From Anaerobutyricum hallii (GTDB taxonomy: Bacteria; Bacillota; Clostridia; Lachnospirales; Lachnospiraceae), in NCBI RefSeq assembly GCF_900209925.1, contig NZ_LT907978.1:927219-991218 (forward strand): a stretch of 64,000 bases of DNA, given 5' to 3'. Shown piece after piece: positions 1 through 8,607 of the stretch; the first letter of the stretch is position 1, and every line of letters starts with the position of its first letter. Below the pieces are notes generated by a model. The model saw only the letters and a program-made list of their open reading frames with translations, ran no database searches and was not told the DNA's origin. The position numbers and the translations under genes were made by a program.

Positions 1-2
1 AT

Positions 3-95
3 TTACATTTTTCAGAAGATATTCTGGTTGAGAATGTACATCTTGCAGAGAGTATTATGACATTGTCTTATAGAATTCACAGTCAGAATCAATAG
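3..95 (+). CDS. C-terminal end of an unidentified protein (partial)
   Basis: An open frame enters from the left edge and runs 30 codons to a TAG at 93-95. The readable end contains the stretch SEDILVENVHLAESIMTLSY and ends IHSQNQ. The fragment is too short to identify. It is supported mainly by being open up to a stop that is followed, about 35 bases later, by a terminator-like hairpin. The other two forward frames close within the first 60 bases. Confidence 0.4.
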   Translation, partial: LHFSEDILVENVHLAESIMTLSYRIHSQNQ

Positions 96-131
96 AATAG
101 TTACTGTAAAGTATATATTGTAAAAGAAAGT

Positions 132-180
132 AAGAGATGAGAAGCTGTGTGATAGAAAGCATTGTTTTTCATCTCTTTTT
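132..180 (+). terminator. Probable rho-independent terminator
   Basis: AAGAGATGA (132-140) pairs with TCATCTCTT (170-178), and the second arm runs into T residues. The loop is long (29 nt). It lies just after the truncated first gene and would separate it from the NAD(P)HX repair gene. The rest of 96-287 shows no coding signal. Confidence 0.55.
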
Positions 181-258
181 GCTGACTGCTCAATCGCAAA
201 TTACGTATGTATGCTGGAATCTTCTTACAAGAGTAAGTGCAGTAAAGACTCCGGGGTA

Positions 259-290
259 CATCTTTTAAGAAACAGGAGGTTTAAAAGATG
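259..290 (+). promoter_or_regulatory. Hairpin enclosing the ribosome binding site and start codon of nnr
   Basis: CATCTTTTAA (259-268) is a perfect reverse complement of TTAAAAGATG (281-290). The 12-nt loop contains the AGGAGG ribosome binding site, and the right arm ends in the ATG start codon. The pairing is AU-rich. It could close the start site at low temperature or in the absence of ribosomes. The structure is read directly from the sequence; a regulatory role is inference. Confidence 0.45.
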
Positions 291-1790
291 CGTTACGTTG
301 CTTCAAGAGAGGAAATGCAGCAGATTGATGCGTATAGTATAAATACGATGGGGATTCCTGGTATTGTTTTAATGGAAAAGGCGGCGCTTGCTTTAGAAGA
401 AGTCTTTTTAGAGAGAGTACCAATAAAGAGTAGTGTACTTATTGTTACAGAAAAGGGCAATAACGGTGGAGATGGTCTGGCACTTGGGCGTCTTTTATTA
501 GAAGATGGATACAATGTTGATTTTTATGAAATCGGAGCAATTCCACATGATTCAGATTCCCATCAGATTCAGAAGAAAGTTTTAGAGCAGATGGAAGCGC
601 AGTTTTTGATGGAGTTTCCAGAAGAAGAATATGATGTGATCGTCGATGCGGTTTTCGGTGTTGGATTAAAAAGAGAAGTAGCGGGACAGCACAGACAAGT
701 AATCGAGAGAATGAATCAGAAGAAAGCGTTAAAAGTAGCGGTTGATGTGCCATCGGGTGTAGATGCTTCGACAGGACAGATTCTTGGCATAGCTTTTTGC
801 GCAGATTTGACGGTTACGTTTGGACTGTTAAAAGCTGGGCTGCTCCTGTATCCGGGAGCGGATATCAGTGGAGAAGTTATTGTAAAAGAAATTGGATTCC
901 CAAACAAAGCGGTAGAAAAAATTGCTCCGAAGATGATTTCTTTTGTAAAAGAGGATCTTTCTCTGTTGCCAGAACGAAAAGCCTGGACGAATAAGGGGAA
1001 TTATGGGAAGGTATTATTAATCGCAGGGGCAAAAAATATGGCTGGAGCAGCTGTTTTGAGCGGAACGGCAGCTTATAAAAGCGGAAGTGGACTGGTACGG
1101 GTTTTTTCTTGCGAGGAAAACAGGGTAATTTTACAAGAAAAGCTTCCGGAAGCGATTCTTACAACATATGATTCAGAAGAAAAGGCGGAAGAGATTTTGC
1201 CGGAAGCGATTTCCTGGGCATCAGTTATCGGCATTGGTCCAGGAATCGGACAGAGTATATTTGCCAGACGATTATTAAAGCAGGTTCTCGCATTGGGTAA
1301 AGTTCCGCTTGTAATTGATGCGGATGGATTAAATAATCTGGCTGTTTTATTGAAAAATGATAGAGAGATAAAACAATTATTCTATGAATATAAGAGTGGA
1401 ATCATATTAACGCCACATCTAAAAGAAATGTCCAGGCTGCTTGAAGAAGAAATAGCGGAGATTCAGAGTAATCTGCCAAAAGCAGCGATGAAGATGGCAG
1501 ATCAAAATCATATAATCGTCCTAAAAGATGCAAGGACAATTGTATCTGATGGAAATGCTCCTTCATATATTAATATGAGTGGAAATAACGGAATGGCAAC
1601 AGGCGGAAGCGGTGATGTTTTAACCGGAATAATTTGTGGTTTTCTGGCAGGCGGGCTTAGTTTGTTAACTGCAGCACGATTAGGGGTATATTGCCATGGA
1701 CTTGCGGGAGATGCCGCCGCAAAAGAAAAAGGATATTATAGTGTACTTGCAGGAGATTTGCCGAATTATCTGGAAAAAGTTTTGAAATAA
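288..1790 (+). CDS. nnr: Bifunctional NAD(P)H-hydrate repair enzyme (epimerase + ADP-dependent dehydratase)
   Basis: This 500-residue protein has two domains in the usual order. The N-terminal YjeF_N epimerase domain (about 1-210) carries the KGNNGGDGLALG loop at 56-67. The C-terminal ribokinase-like dehydratase domain (about 225-500) carries GNNGMATGGSGDVLTG from 432, with the GGSGD active-site motif at 439-443. The family repairs damaged NADHX and NADPHX: the epimerase interconverts R and S forms and the dehydratase restores NAD(P)H using ADP. The length is normal for the fused form. The start follows AGGAGG at good spacing, and the RBS lies inside a perfect hairpin loop. The next gene, a MazF-type RNase, is about 100 bases downstream on the same strand. 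Confidence 0.93.
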   Translation: MRYVASREEMQQIDAYSINTMGIPGIVLMEKAALALEEVFLERVPIKSSVLIVTEKGNNGGDGLALGRLLLEDGYNVDFYEIGAIPHDSDSHQIQKKVLEQMEAQFLMEFPEEEYDVIVDAVFGVGLKREVAGQHRQVIERMNQKKALKVAVDVPSGVDASTGQILGIAFCADLTVTFGLLKAGLLLYPGADISGEVIVKEIGFPNKAVEKIAPKMISFVKEDLSLLPERKAWTNKGNYGKVLLIAGAKNMAGAAVLSGTAAYKSGSGLVRVFSCEENRVILQEKLPEAILTTYDSEEKAEEILPEAISWASVIGIGPGIGQSIFARRLLKQVLALGKVPLVIDADGLNNLAVLLKNDREIKQLFYEYKSGIILTPHLKEMSRLLEEEIAEIQSNLPKAAMKMADQNHIIVLKDARTIVSDGNAPSYINMSGNNGMATGGSGDVLTGIICGFLAGGLSLLTAARLGVYCHGLAGDAAAKEKGYYSVLAGDLPNYLEKVLK

Positions 1791-1893
1791 AAAATTTCAG
1801 GGGAAAGATCAAAAAGAAAAAATCATCAGAATACTCATGATGTTTACTGGAAATACTTCATTTAGAAAGAAAAGTAAAATGGAGTGAGTGAAA

Positions 1894-2241
1894 ATGATGA
1901 TAAAACGGGGAGATATTTATTATGCGGATCTGCGTCCGGTTGTAGGCTCAGAGCAGGGTGGTGTTCGCCCGGTTCTCATTATTCAAAATGATGCGGGGAA
2001 TCGTCATAGTCCTACAGTAATCTGTGCAGCGATCACAAGCCGGATGAATAAGGCAAAGCTGCCAACTCATGTGGAGCTTTCTGCAGCAGAATGTGATATT
2101 ACAAAAGATTCTGTCGTACTATTAGAACAGATACGTACCATTGATAAACAGCGGTTAAAAGAACGTGTATGCCATCTTGACACAGATACACTAAAAAGAG
2201 TAAACTATGCCTTAAAAATCAGTTTAGAACTGATTACATAA
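1894..2241 (+). CDS. ndoA: MazF/PemK-family mRNA interferase (EndoA/NdoA-like)
   Basis: This 115-residue protein begins [20 protein letters not shown] and continues with [12 protein letters not shown], the hallmark of the Bacillus EndoA (MazF) group. A Thr-Ser motif (AAITSRM) and the [10 protein letters not shown] segment follow. The family cleaves single-stranded mRNA at short motifs and is normally held in check by a small antitoxin. I prefer the ATG at 1894 because GGAG at 1881-1884 is 9 nt upstream; the in-frame GTG at 1888 would sit only 3 nt from it. No MazE-like or ribbon-helix-helix antitoxin frame is visible in the roughly 100-nt gap upstream or immediately downstream, so this is an orphan toxin gene locally. 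Confidence 0.92.
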   Translation: MMIKRGDIYYADLRPVVGSEQGGVRPVLIIQNDAGNRHSPTVICAAITSRMNKAKLPTHVELSAAECDITKDSVVLLEQIRTIDKQRLKERVCHLDTDTLKRVNYALKISLELIT

Positions 2242-2245
2242 AGGT

Positions 2246-2278
2246 AATTCAAGAATGTTCTGACATTCCTGAATTTTA
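2246..2278 (+). terminator. Hairpin after the MazF gene, likely terminator
   Basis: AATTCAAGAATGT (2246-2258) pairs with ACATTCCTGAATT (2263-2275), with one mismatch and a 4-nt loop. The second arm ends in TTTT. It sits 5 nt after the MazF stop codon. Confidence 0.55.
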
Positions 2279-2306
2279 AGTAGATTGATAACGAAGGAGA
2301 AAAACA

Positions 2307-3479
2307 ATGAATTTTGAACCAGCAGAAAAAATGAAAAATTTTGAAGCAGGAATTTTTCAGATTTTAGATAAAAAAAAGAAAGAATTAGAAAAACAGGGAA
2401 AAAAGATTTATAATTTTTCTGTAGGTACACCGGATTTTGAAACACCGGAATGTGTAATGAAAGCAGTGTCAGAAGCTTGCCTTCATCCGGAAAATTATCA
2501 TTATTCTTTGGGAGAAACAGAAGAACTTTTAGAAGCGGTCGTTCATCGTTATAAAAAAAGATATCATACAGATATTGCCAAAAACGAAATCATGTCAGTT
2601 TACGGATCCCAGGAAGGAATGGCACATATTTTTCTCCCGCTGATTAATCCGGGAGATATCGTACTTTTACCGAATCCAGGTTATCCTATTTTTTCAACGG
2701 GAGCATTTATTGCACAGAGTAACCAGTGGTTTTATCCATTAACAGAGGAAAATAATTATCTTCCGGATTTTGATGCTATTCCGCAGGATGTAAAAGAAGC
2801 AGCCAAAATCATGGTCGTATCTTATCCGGCGAACCCTATTTGCAAAACAGCACCGGATGAATTTTATGAGAAGTTGATTGCATTTGCAAAAGAAAATAAT
2901 ATTTTAATTATTCATGATAATGCCTACTCTGATATTATATACGATGGGAAAGAAGGAAAGTCTTTCCTCTCGTTTCCGGGAGCAAAAGAAGTTGGTGTAG
3001 AATTCTATTCTCTGTCCAAAAGTTATAATTATACCGGCGCAAGAATGTCTTTTGTGATTGGTAATGCAAAAGTTATTGAAGTATTTAAACGTTTCCGTTC
3101 CCAGATAGATTATGGAATTTTCCTTCCGGTACAGGCAGGTGCCGTAGCGGCACTTTATTCTGATGATACAGCCGTAAGAGAACAATGTGCGGCATATCAG
3201 GAAAGACGAGATGCTTTATGTGGAGGACTTCGTGAAATTGGCTGGAATATTCCAGACAGTGAAGGAACAATGTTTGCATGGGGACCATTACCAAAAGGTT
3301 ATGATAATTCTAATGAATTTGTTATGGAACTCATGGAAAAGACCGGAGTAATCTGTACACCGGGAAGCAGCTTTGGAAGCCTGGGAGAAGGATATGTTCG
3401 TTTTGCTCTTGTACTACCCCCGTCAGAAATAAAAAAAGCAATTCATAGCATCAAAGAGTCCGGAATTATCAAAGAGTAA
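2307..3479 (+). CDS. PLP-dependent class I/II aminotransferase
   Basis: This 390-residue fold-type I aminotransferase has the expected landmarks: substrate-side NFSVGTPDF at 36-44, the NP pair in YPANP at 173-177, Asp204 in IIHDNAYSD for the PLP pyridine nitrogen, and Schiff-base Lys238 in YSLSKSYNYTG. It resembles the aspartate / LL-diaminopimelate aminotransferase-like group. The substrate cannot be read from the sequence. The start follows GAAGGAG. The gene stands alone between the MazF terminator and yebC. Confidence 0.85.
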   Translation: MNFEPAEKMKNFEAGIFQILDKKKKELEKQGKKIYNFSVGTPDFETPECVMKAVSEACLHPENYHYSLGETEELLEAVVHRYKKRYHTDIAKNEIMSVYGSQEGMAHIFLPLINPGDIVLLPNPGYPIFSTGAFIAQSNQWFYPLTEENNYLPDFDAIPQDVKEAAKIMVVSYPANPICKTAPDEFYEKLIAFAKENNILIIHDNAYSDIIYDGKEGKSFLSFPGAKEVGVEFYSLSKSYNYTGARMSFVIGNAKVIEVFKRFRSQIDYGIFLPVQAGAVAALYSDDTAVREQCAAYQERRDALCGGLREIGWNIPDSEGTMFAWGPLPKGYDNSNEFVMELMEKTGVICTPGSSFGSLGEGYVRFALVLPPSEIKKAIHSIKESGIIKE

Positions 3480-3543
3480 CCACTTGACTACATGATAAAA
3501 CGGTGATAAACTTAGAAAAGTTATGCCTATAAAGAGTATTTGC

Positions 3544-3592
3544 AACTATTCAAAGCATTATAGATGCGTTTGATTTTTGGTATTGAATAGTT
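3544..3592 (+). promoter_or_regulatory. Stem-loop in the yebC leader
   Basis: AACTATTCAA (3544-3553) is a perfect inverted repeat of TTGAATAGTT (3583-3592). There is no T-tract, so it is not an obvious terminator. It lies 40 nt before the yebC start. A role in mRNA stability or control is possible but not shown. Confidence 0.35.
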
Positions 3593-3633
3593 TTGAGTAC
3601 GTAAATATTATAAAAAAGTAAGGAGAAGATAAA

Positions 3634-4365
3634 ATGTCAGGACATTCCAAGTTTGCGAACATTAAACACAAAAAAGAGAAAAATGATGCTGCAAAAGGTA
3701 AGATTTTTACCGTAATCGGTCGTGAAATTGCAGTAGCAGTAAAAGAAGGCGGTCCAGATCCTGCTAATAACAGTAAGCTTCGAGATGTAATCGCTAAAGC
3801 AAAGTCTAACAATATGCCTAATGATACGATTGAAAGAGGTATTAAGAAAGCTGCCGGAGATGCAAACTCCGTAAACTATGTACAGAATACATACGAAGGA
3901 TACGGTCCTAACGGTATTGCGATTATCGTAGAAACATTAACAGATAATAAGAATCGTACTGCAGCTAACGTTCGTTCCGCATTTTCTAAAGGTCGTGGAA
4001 ATATCGGTACATCTGGTTGTGTATCTTTCATGTTCCAGAAAAAGGGACAGATTATCGTATCGAAAGAAGAGTACGAAACAGATCCAGATGAATTCATGAT
4101 GGTTGCATTAGATGCAGGTGCAGAAGACTTCGTAGAAGAAGATGACAGCTACGAAATCACTACAGATCCAGATGTATTTGGTGAAGTAAGAGAAGCGCTT
4201 GAAAAAGAAGGCGTACCAATGGCATCCGCAGAAGTAACAATGATTCCGGACAACTACGTAACATTGACAGACCCAGAAGATATTAAGAATCTTAACCGTA
4301 CATTAGACTTACTTGATGAAGACGATGATGTACAGGCAGTATATCATAACTGGGAAGAAGAATAA
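3634..4365 (+). CDS. yebC: YebC/PmpR family DNA-binding regulator or translation factor
   Basis: This 243-residue protein opens with [20 protein letters not shown], the highly conserved YebC/TACO1 signature. It continues through the family blocks [16 protein letters not shown] and [14 protein letters not shown], and ends in an acidic tail. The length matches the family. Family members have been described as transcriptional regulators (PmpR) and as factors relieving ribosome stalling (TACO1, YebC2); the sequence alone does not decide between these. It has a clear AAGGAGA ribosome binding site and a strong terminator after it, so it looks monocistronic. Confidence 0.95.
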   Translation: MSGHSKFANIKHKKEKNDAAKGKIFTVIGREIAVAVKEGGPDPANNSKLRDVIAKAKSNNMPNDTIERGIKKAAGDANSVNYVQNTYEGYGPNGIAIIVETLTDNKNRTAANVRSAFSKGRGNIGTSGCVSFMFQKKGQIIVSKEEYETDPDEFMMVALDAGAEDFVEEDDSYEITTDPDVFGEVREALEKEGVPMASAEVTMIPDNYVTLTDPEDIKNLNRTLDLLDEDDDVQAVYHNWEEE

Positions 4366-4395
4366 TTATACGGATTTCCATTAGGAGATAAAAAT

Positions 4396-4437
4396 AAAAA
4401 ACCAGAGATTTGTGCTATAGCAAATCTCTGGTTTTTG
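4396..4437. terminator. Strong bidirectional terminator between yebC and the SorC gene
   Basis: AAAAACCAGAGATTTG pairs fully with CAAATCTCTGGTTTTT around an 8-nt loop. A-rich and T-rich flanks on both sides make it suitable for both convergent genes. Confidence 0.85.
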
Positions 4438-4480
4438 TCTGTTAAAGATAACTCCCATCTCTTCTTGAGACATTCTTAAA

Positions 4481-5428
4481 TTAAAATTGTTTTTTTAATA
4501 ATTCTTCTGCAGTAGGGGAATCAATATAAAGACTGTCTGCAAGCCCGCCTTTTAGGGCAGCATGGATGACCGCCGCTTTCTTTTTGCCGGAAACAACAAG
4601 CATTTTGTTAGGGATTTTCTTGATGGTTTCAAGTGAAGGTCCTACAACACGTGCATCCATTGTTTCGTCAAATACATCTCCATTTTTATTTAAGAAGTGA
4701 GAGCAGCAGTCACCGATTGCTCCGCGGTGTATCATATCCTGGTATTCGATTGATGTAATCAGTCCCATTTCATAGAGAATAGAAGGGCGCTCTAAGTTGC
4801 CGACAGAAAAAATAGCTGTTTCGCATATTTCTGCCATATCACAAACTTTCGCAATCTGTGAGTCCTGCTTTAGAGCTTCCACAATAAATGGTTTTTCTAC
4901 CATTGCAGGAGCAGGAATCTGATAAGCAGTTCCACCAAAGCAATCGGCAAAACTTCGAAGGATAGATAGAGAATTTGACTCATAAACGGCCCGCGAAAAT
5001 CCGCCGGCAAGCTGGATTACAGATACTCCCTTACGCTTGATTTTAGGAAGCTGACGTGCAAGGGCAGTTAATGTATGACCATAAAAAACGCCAATCACAC
5101 TATCGTTTTTTATATATCTTGGAAGATCATCTATCAAAGCAGCACAGACATCCTGGAGAAGAATCTGCTCATTTTCTACCAGATCAGGAACAATAACAGC
5201 ACGTTTAATCGGATAAGCATCTATCAGGTCTTTTTCGAGTGCTGTATCATTCAAGATCGAATCTTTAATGCGAACCTCGATAATACCCTTATCCATAGCA
5301 GATTTTAAAATCCTGCTGACAGTGGCCTTGCTTATCCCTTCTTTTTTTGCAATCTCAAGCTGTGTACGGTTTAATTCATAATGCATTTTTGCAATGCGGA
5401 TCATCTGTGTGATTTTATTTGTATCCAT
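4481..5428 (-). CDS. SorC/DeoR-type sugar-responsive transcriptional regulator
   Basis: This 315-residue protein has an N-terminal helix-turn-helix (about residues 15-50, NRTQLEIAKKEGISKATVSRILK) and a C-terminal SorC effector-binding domain (about 60-312, with VIGVFYGHTLTAL, VIQLAGG and the GDCCSHFLNKNGD region). SorC regulators bind phosphorylated sugars or polyols and control adjacent catabolic genes. It is transcribed divergently from the dehydrogenase/kinase pair at 5822-8453, which is therefore its likely target. The inducer is unknown, though a phosphorylated ketose or polyol fits the neighbours. Confidence 0.88.
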   Translation of the reverse strand: MDTNKITQMIRIAKMHYELNRTQLEIAKKEGISKATVSRILKSAMDKGIIEVRIKDSILNDTALEKDLIDAYPIKRAVIVPDLVENEQILLQDVCAALIDDLPRYIKNDSVIGVFYGHTLTALARQLPKIKRKGVSVIQLAGGFSRAVYESNSLSILRSFADCFGGTAYQIPAPAMVEKPFIVEALKQDSQIAKVCDMAEICETAIFSVGNLERPSILYEMGLITSIEYQDMIHRGAIGDCCSHFLNKNGDVFDETMDARVVGPSLETIKKIPNKMLVVSGKKKAAVIHAALKGGLADSLYIDSPTAEELLKKQF

Positions 5429-5493
5429 ATTTCTATTAATCCTCTCTGTAAAAAGATTCGTAATTCATAAAAGCCTTTGTAAAATAATAACGC

Positions 5494-5529
5494 ACATCTC
5501 GCAGCAAGAGTGTCGAGATATTCTTGAAT
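5494..5529. repeat. Short dispersed palindromic repeat, copy 1
   Basis: Contains CATCTCGCAGCAAGAG followed by TCGAGATATTCTTGAAT. Closely related copies lie at 34722-34756 and 36284-36316, all intergenic. Each can fold by pairing AAGAAT with ATTCTT, or alternatively CATCTC with GAGAT/GAGGT. Confidence 0.55.
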
Positions 5530-5603
5530 AGTAATAAGTATATCATAAAAGGAAATTTGCGGCTATAATTTACGAGAATATGCACTTATTCATTATGAAC
5601 AAT

Positions 5604-5630
5604 TTTCATATGTGAAATTTGTTTCATATG
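5604..5630. promoter_or_regulatory. Candidate SorC-regulator operator (TTTCATATG direct repeat)
   Basis: Two exact copies of TTTCATATG start 18 nt apart, ending 4 nt before the -35 box of the downstream promoter. The inner part also forms an imperfect inverted repeat with CATATG at both ends. Placement next to a promoter controlled by a divergent SorC gene suggests an operator; this is inference. Confidence 0.45.
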
Positions 5631-5634
5631 CCGA

Positions 5635-5664
5635 TTGACTTTTCTCACAATAAAATCTATACTA
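5635..5664 (+). promoter_or_regulatory. Sigma-A-type promoter for the dehydrogenase/kinase operon
   Basis: TTGACT (5635-5640), an 18-nt spacer, and TATACT (5659-5664). It is the best -35/-10 pair in the region and lies just downstream of the candidate operator. Confidence 0.55.
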
Positions 5665-5821
5665 TAAACAACAAATGAAATGATTCTCCTTAATAATGAG
5701 AAATATTTCAATAATCTAAAGGGTTGCTTTTCAGGTTTTGTAAACGATACGACTGGAGATGCAGAATAGTAGGAATCTAAGGATACAGACGGGATTCGAG
5801 TAATATCTAGGAGGTACAATT

Positions 5822-6859
5822 ATGAGTGTTGTAACATTGATCGGAGCAGGACAGATGGCTTCTGCGCTTACTTTTCCACTTTTTGAGAATGGACATGAGG
5901 TACGTTTAGTAGGAAGTCCTTTAGATGATGCGGTTATTGACAGACTTCGTGAGGATAATTACCATGTCAACTTAAGAAGAACTTTACACGATGGAATTAA
6001 CTATATTAAATGTGCGGATGTTAAGGAAGCAATTAAGGGAGCAGATTTGATTGTATGTGGTATATCTAGCTTTGGTGTAGAGTGGTTTGCAGATGAGATT
6101 CTTCCGATTCTTGACGAAAGTATTCCATTAATTTCTGTAACAAAAGGAATGCTTGATTATGAAGATGGAACGATGCAGACCTATCCGGAATACTGGCAGG
6201 AAAAACTTCCAGAAGGAAGTAAGTTAAGATTATATGCTATAGGTGGTCCTTGTACGGCAAGAGATTTATCTGATCACGATCCATCTTTTGTGGCATATTG
6301 TGGTCCTGATTTCGAAACATTAGAATGGATTCGCAGTTTGTTTTCAACAGATTACTACATTATCAGCCTGACAAAAGATGTTGTCGGCTTAGAATGTGCG
6401 GTAGCGTTGAAGAATGGATATGCACTTGGCACAGCATTGGCAATTGGAATTAAAGAGAAACTTGGTGATGACGGAATCGATCATAATAATATGAAATCTG
6501 CACTTTTCCAGGAAAGTGTAAAGGAAATGTTAGAACTATTAAGAATTGTAGGCGGTGGTGTAGATAATATTATGTTTGCAGCCGGAGACTTAGACGTTAC
6601 AGTATCAGCCGGACGAAGCAGAACAGTAGGTTTACTTCTTGGAAAAGGTTACACTATTGAAGAAACATTAGAACAGTTACAGGGTCAGACATTGGAGGCA
6701 GTTGTTATCGCAACAAGAACTGCTCGTGCAGTAAAGGCGTTGGCAAAAGCAGGTAAAGTAAGTATTGATGATTTCCCATTATTAATGCATGTAGACGGCT
6801 TGCTGAATGAACATGCAACACTTAATATTCCATGGAAGAAGTTTGAAAGACATATGTAA
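5822..6859 (+). CDS. GpsA-like NAD(P)-dependent glycerol-3-phosphate dehydrogenase family protein
   Basis: This 345-residue protein has an N-terminal Rossmann motif (LIGAGQMASAL, residues 6-16), the LISVTKGM segment at 103-110, a GGPC loop at 141-144 where GpsA has GPSFA, and the catalytic-lysine region ECAVALKNGYALG with Lys197. The fold and length match NAD(P)H:dihydroxyacetone-phosphate reductases. Co-transcription with a xylulokinase-type kinase under a SorC regulator suggests catabolism of a phosphorylated sugar or polyol rather than phospholipid synthesis. The true substrate is not evident. The start has a consensus TAGGAGG. Confidence 0.78.
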   Translation: MSVVTLIGAGQMASALTFPLFENGHEVRLVGSPLDDAVIDRLREDNYHVNLRRTLHDGINYIKCADVKEAIKGADLIVCGISSFGVEWFADEILPILDESIPLISVTKGMLDYEDGTMQTYPEYWQEKLPEGSKLRLYAIGGPCTARDLSDHDPSFVAYCGPDFETLEWIRSLFSTDYYIISLTKDVVGLECAVALKNGYALGTALAIGIKEKLGDDGIDHNNMKSALFQESVKEMLELLRIVGGGVDNIMFAAGDLDVTVSAGRSRTVGLLLGKGYTIEETLEQLQGQTLEAVVIATRTARAVKALAKAGKVSIDDFPLLMHVDGLLNEHATLNIPWKKFERHM

Positions 6860-6935
6860 CAATTTGAAAAGAATTTTTTGAAAAAGAAAGTACAGAAAAG
6901 TTCTGAAAGTACATAAAAAAGATCGGGGGAAAATA

Positions 6936-8453
6936 ATGACATATTATTTAGGGTTAGATTTAGGAACAGGTAGTTTAAAGACAGTATTATTTGATGTAAA
7001 TGGATTGGAAATTGCAGCTTCTGCTGTGGAATATCCATTGTATCAGCCACATAACGGCTGGTCTGAGCAGAATCCGGAAGATTGGTATCAGGCAGCATTA
7101 AAGACAGTTAAAGCGGTTATGGATCAGTCAGGTATTGCACCGGAACAGGTAATGGGTCTTGGAATTTCAGGGCAGATGATGGGAGCAGTTATGCTTGACA
7201 AGAATGGAGAGATTCTTCGTCGTGCAATCTTATGGAATGATGGAAGAACTTCTGAATCTTGTGAGCATGTACGACATATCGTAGGAGACGATTTATTTAT
7301 GAAATATTCTCTTACTCCTGCAAGACCGGGTCTTACTGCAGCAAAGATTCAGTGGGTAAAAGAAAATCAGCCACAGATTTATGAAAAAGTAGAACACATT
7401 TTATTGCCAAAAGATTATCTGCGCTATCGTCTGACTGGCGAATATGCGACAGAAGTGTCCGATGCTTCTGCAACACAGATTCTTGATATTCCAAATAGAA
7501 AATGGTCTGATGAAATTATGACTGCCATGAATCTTAACGAGGCAATGCTTGGTAAAGTATACGAATCCCAGGAAATTACGGGATATGTTCTTCCAGAAGT
7601 TGCAAAGTTAATGGGAATCACATCAAAATGTGCCGTAGTCGGAGGTGCAAGTGATAACTCTGCCGGAGGTGTAGGAACAGGTGTTGTAGCACCGGGACGA
7701 GCTATGACAACAATTGGAACGAGTGGAACAGTATTTGCTTTTTCCGAGGAACCGGTACTTGATATTAATAAATCTGTATATACATTCTGTATGCCGGTTC
7801 CGGGAGCATGGCATTTTATGGGAAGTGTAAATTCCTGTGGAGCTTCTCTTAAATGGTGGAGAAATAACTTCTATCCAGATGATTTAGAATATGAGCAGAT
7901 TAACAAAGATGCTGCATCTTCTAACCCAAGTGCAAACCGTTTAATTTATCTGCCATATTTAAATGGAGAACAGTCTCCTCATTTTAACTTGAACTGTCGA
8001 GGTTCTTTCGTAGGACTTGCTGCAATTCATACAAGAGCAGATATGACAAGAGCCGTAATGGAAGGAACAACGTATGCATTACGAGATATTCTTACCGGAA
8101 TTCGTAATTGTGGTGTACGTCCGGAAACAATGCGGATGTGCGGTGGTGGTTCAAAGAGTCCATTCTGGAGACAGCTTATGGCAGATATCTATAATATGCC
8201 AGTAACACTTCCAGATATGAATTCTGAAAATAGCGCAGCCCTTGGTGTGGCAATTTTAGCAGCAGTGGGTACCGGAGCATACCCAAGTGTGGTTGATGCC
8301 TGTGATAAGATTATTAAAATGCGAGACGAAGTTTATAAACCGGACGAAGAATTTGCATTTATTTATGATAAAGTATATCGTGAATTCGATGCACTTTATC
8401 CAAAGTTAAAAGAAAACTGGAAATCTATCTTAAATATTGATTTCCAATATTAA
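6936..8453 (+). CDS. xylB: Xylulokinase-type FGGY carbohydrate kinase
   Basis: This 505-residue FGGY kinase starts YYLGLDLGTGSLKTVLFD (phosphate 1 loop) and has GWSEQNPEDW, LWNDGRTSESC and PYLNGEQSPHFN followed by RGSFVGL, all close to xylulokinase signatures. The C-terminal adenosine motif is MCGGGSKSPFWRQLMADI. It phosphorylates a ketose, classically D-xylulose. It follows the GpsA-like gene by 76 nt on the same strand. No xylose isomerase or transporter is adjacent, so the substrate could be another pentulose or a polyol-derived ketose. Confidence 0.85.
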   Translation: MTYYLGLDLGTGSLKTVLFDVNGLEIAASAVEYPLYQPHNGWSEQNPEDWYQAALKTVKAVMDQSGIAPEQVMGLGISGQMMGAVMLDKNGEILRRAILWNDGRTSESCEHVRHIVGDDLFMKYSLTPARPGLTAAKIQWVKENQPQIYEKVEHILLPKDYLRYRLTGEYATEVSDASATQILDIPNRKWSDEIMTAMNLNEAMLGKVYESQEITGYVLPEVAKLMGITSKCAVVGGASDNSAGGVGTGVVAPGRAMTTIGTSGTVFAFSEEPVLDINKSVYTFCMPVPGAWHFMGSVNSCGASLKWWRNNFYPDDLEYEQINKDAASSNPSANRLIYLPYLNGEQSPHFNLNCRGSFVGLAAIHTRADMTRAVMEGTTYALRDILTGIRNCGVRPETMRMCGGGSKSPFWRQLMADIYNMPVTLPDMNSENSAALGVAILAAVGTGAYPSVVDACDKIIKMRDEVYKPDEEFAFIYDKVYREFDALYPKLKENWKSILNIDFQY

Positions 8454-8544
8454 AAATAGAGTCGAAGTAATAGATTTGGAATTTATCCAGCAAATAAAGC
8501 AGCGAAAAAGAAACCAATAGAGGCATTGAGGTTCTCTTAAAAAG

Positions 8545-8588
8545 AAAACCAGAAATAGTATAGTTTTATACATACTATTTCTGGTTTT
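8545..8588. terminator. Bidirectional terminator after the kinase gene
   Basis: AAAACCAGAAATAGTATAG pairs with TACTATTTCTGGTTTT. It lies between convergent genes and has suitable A/T flanks for both. Confidence 0.85.
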
Positions 8589-8607
8589 ATTTGTTTAGTC
8601 TGTCTAA

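Larger units (their letters stand above)
5429..5821. other. Divergent regulatory region between the SorC gene and the dehydrogenase/kinase operon
   Basis: 393 bases without a gene. It contains a copy of a short dispersed repeat (5494-5529), a direct repeat of TTTCATATG at 5604-5612 and 5622-5630, and a promoter at 5635-5664. About 150 nt of leader follow, ending in a TAGGAGG ribosome binding site. Confidence 0.7.
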
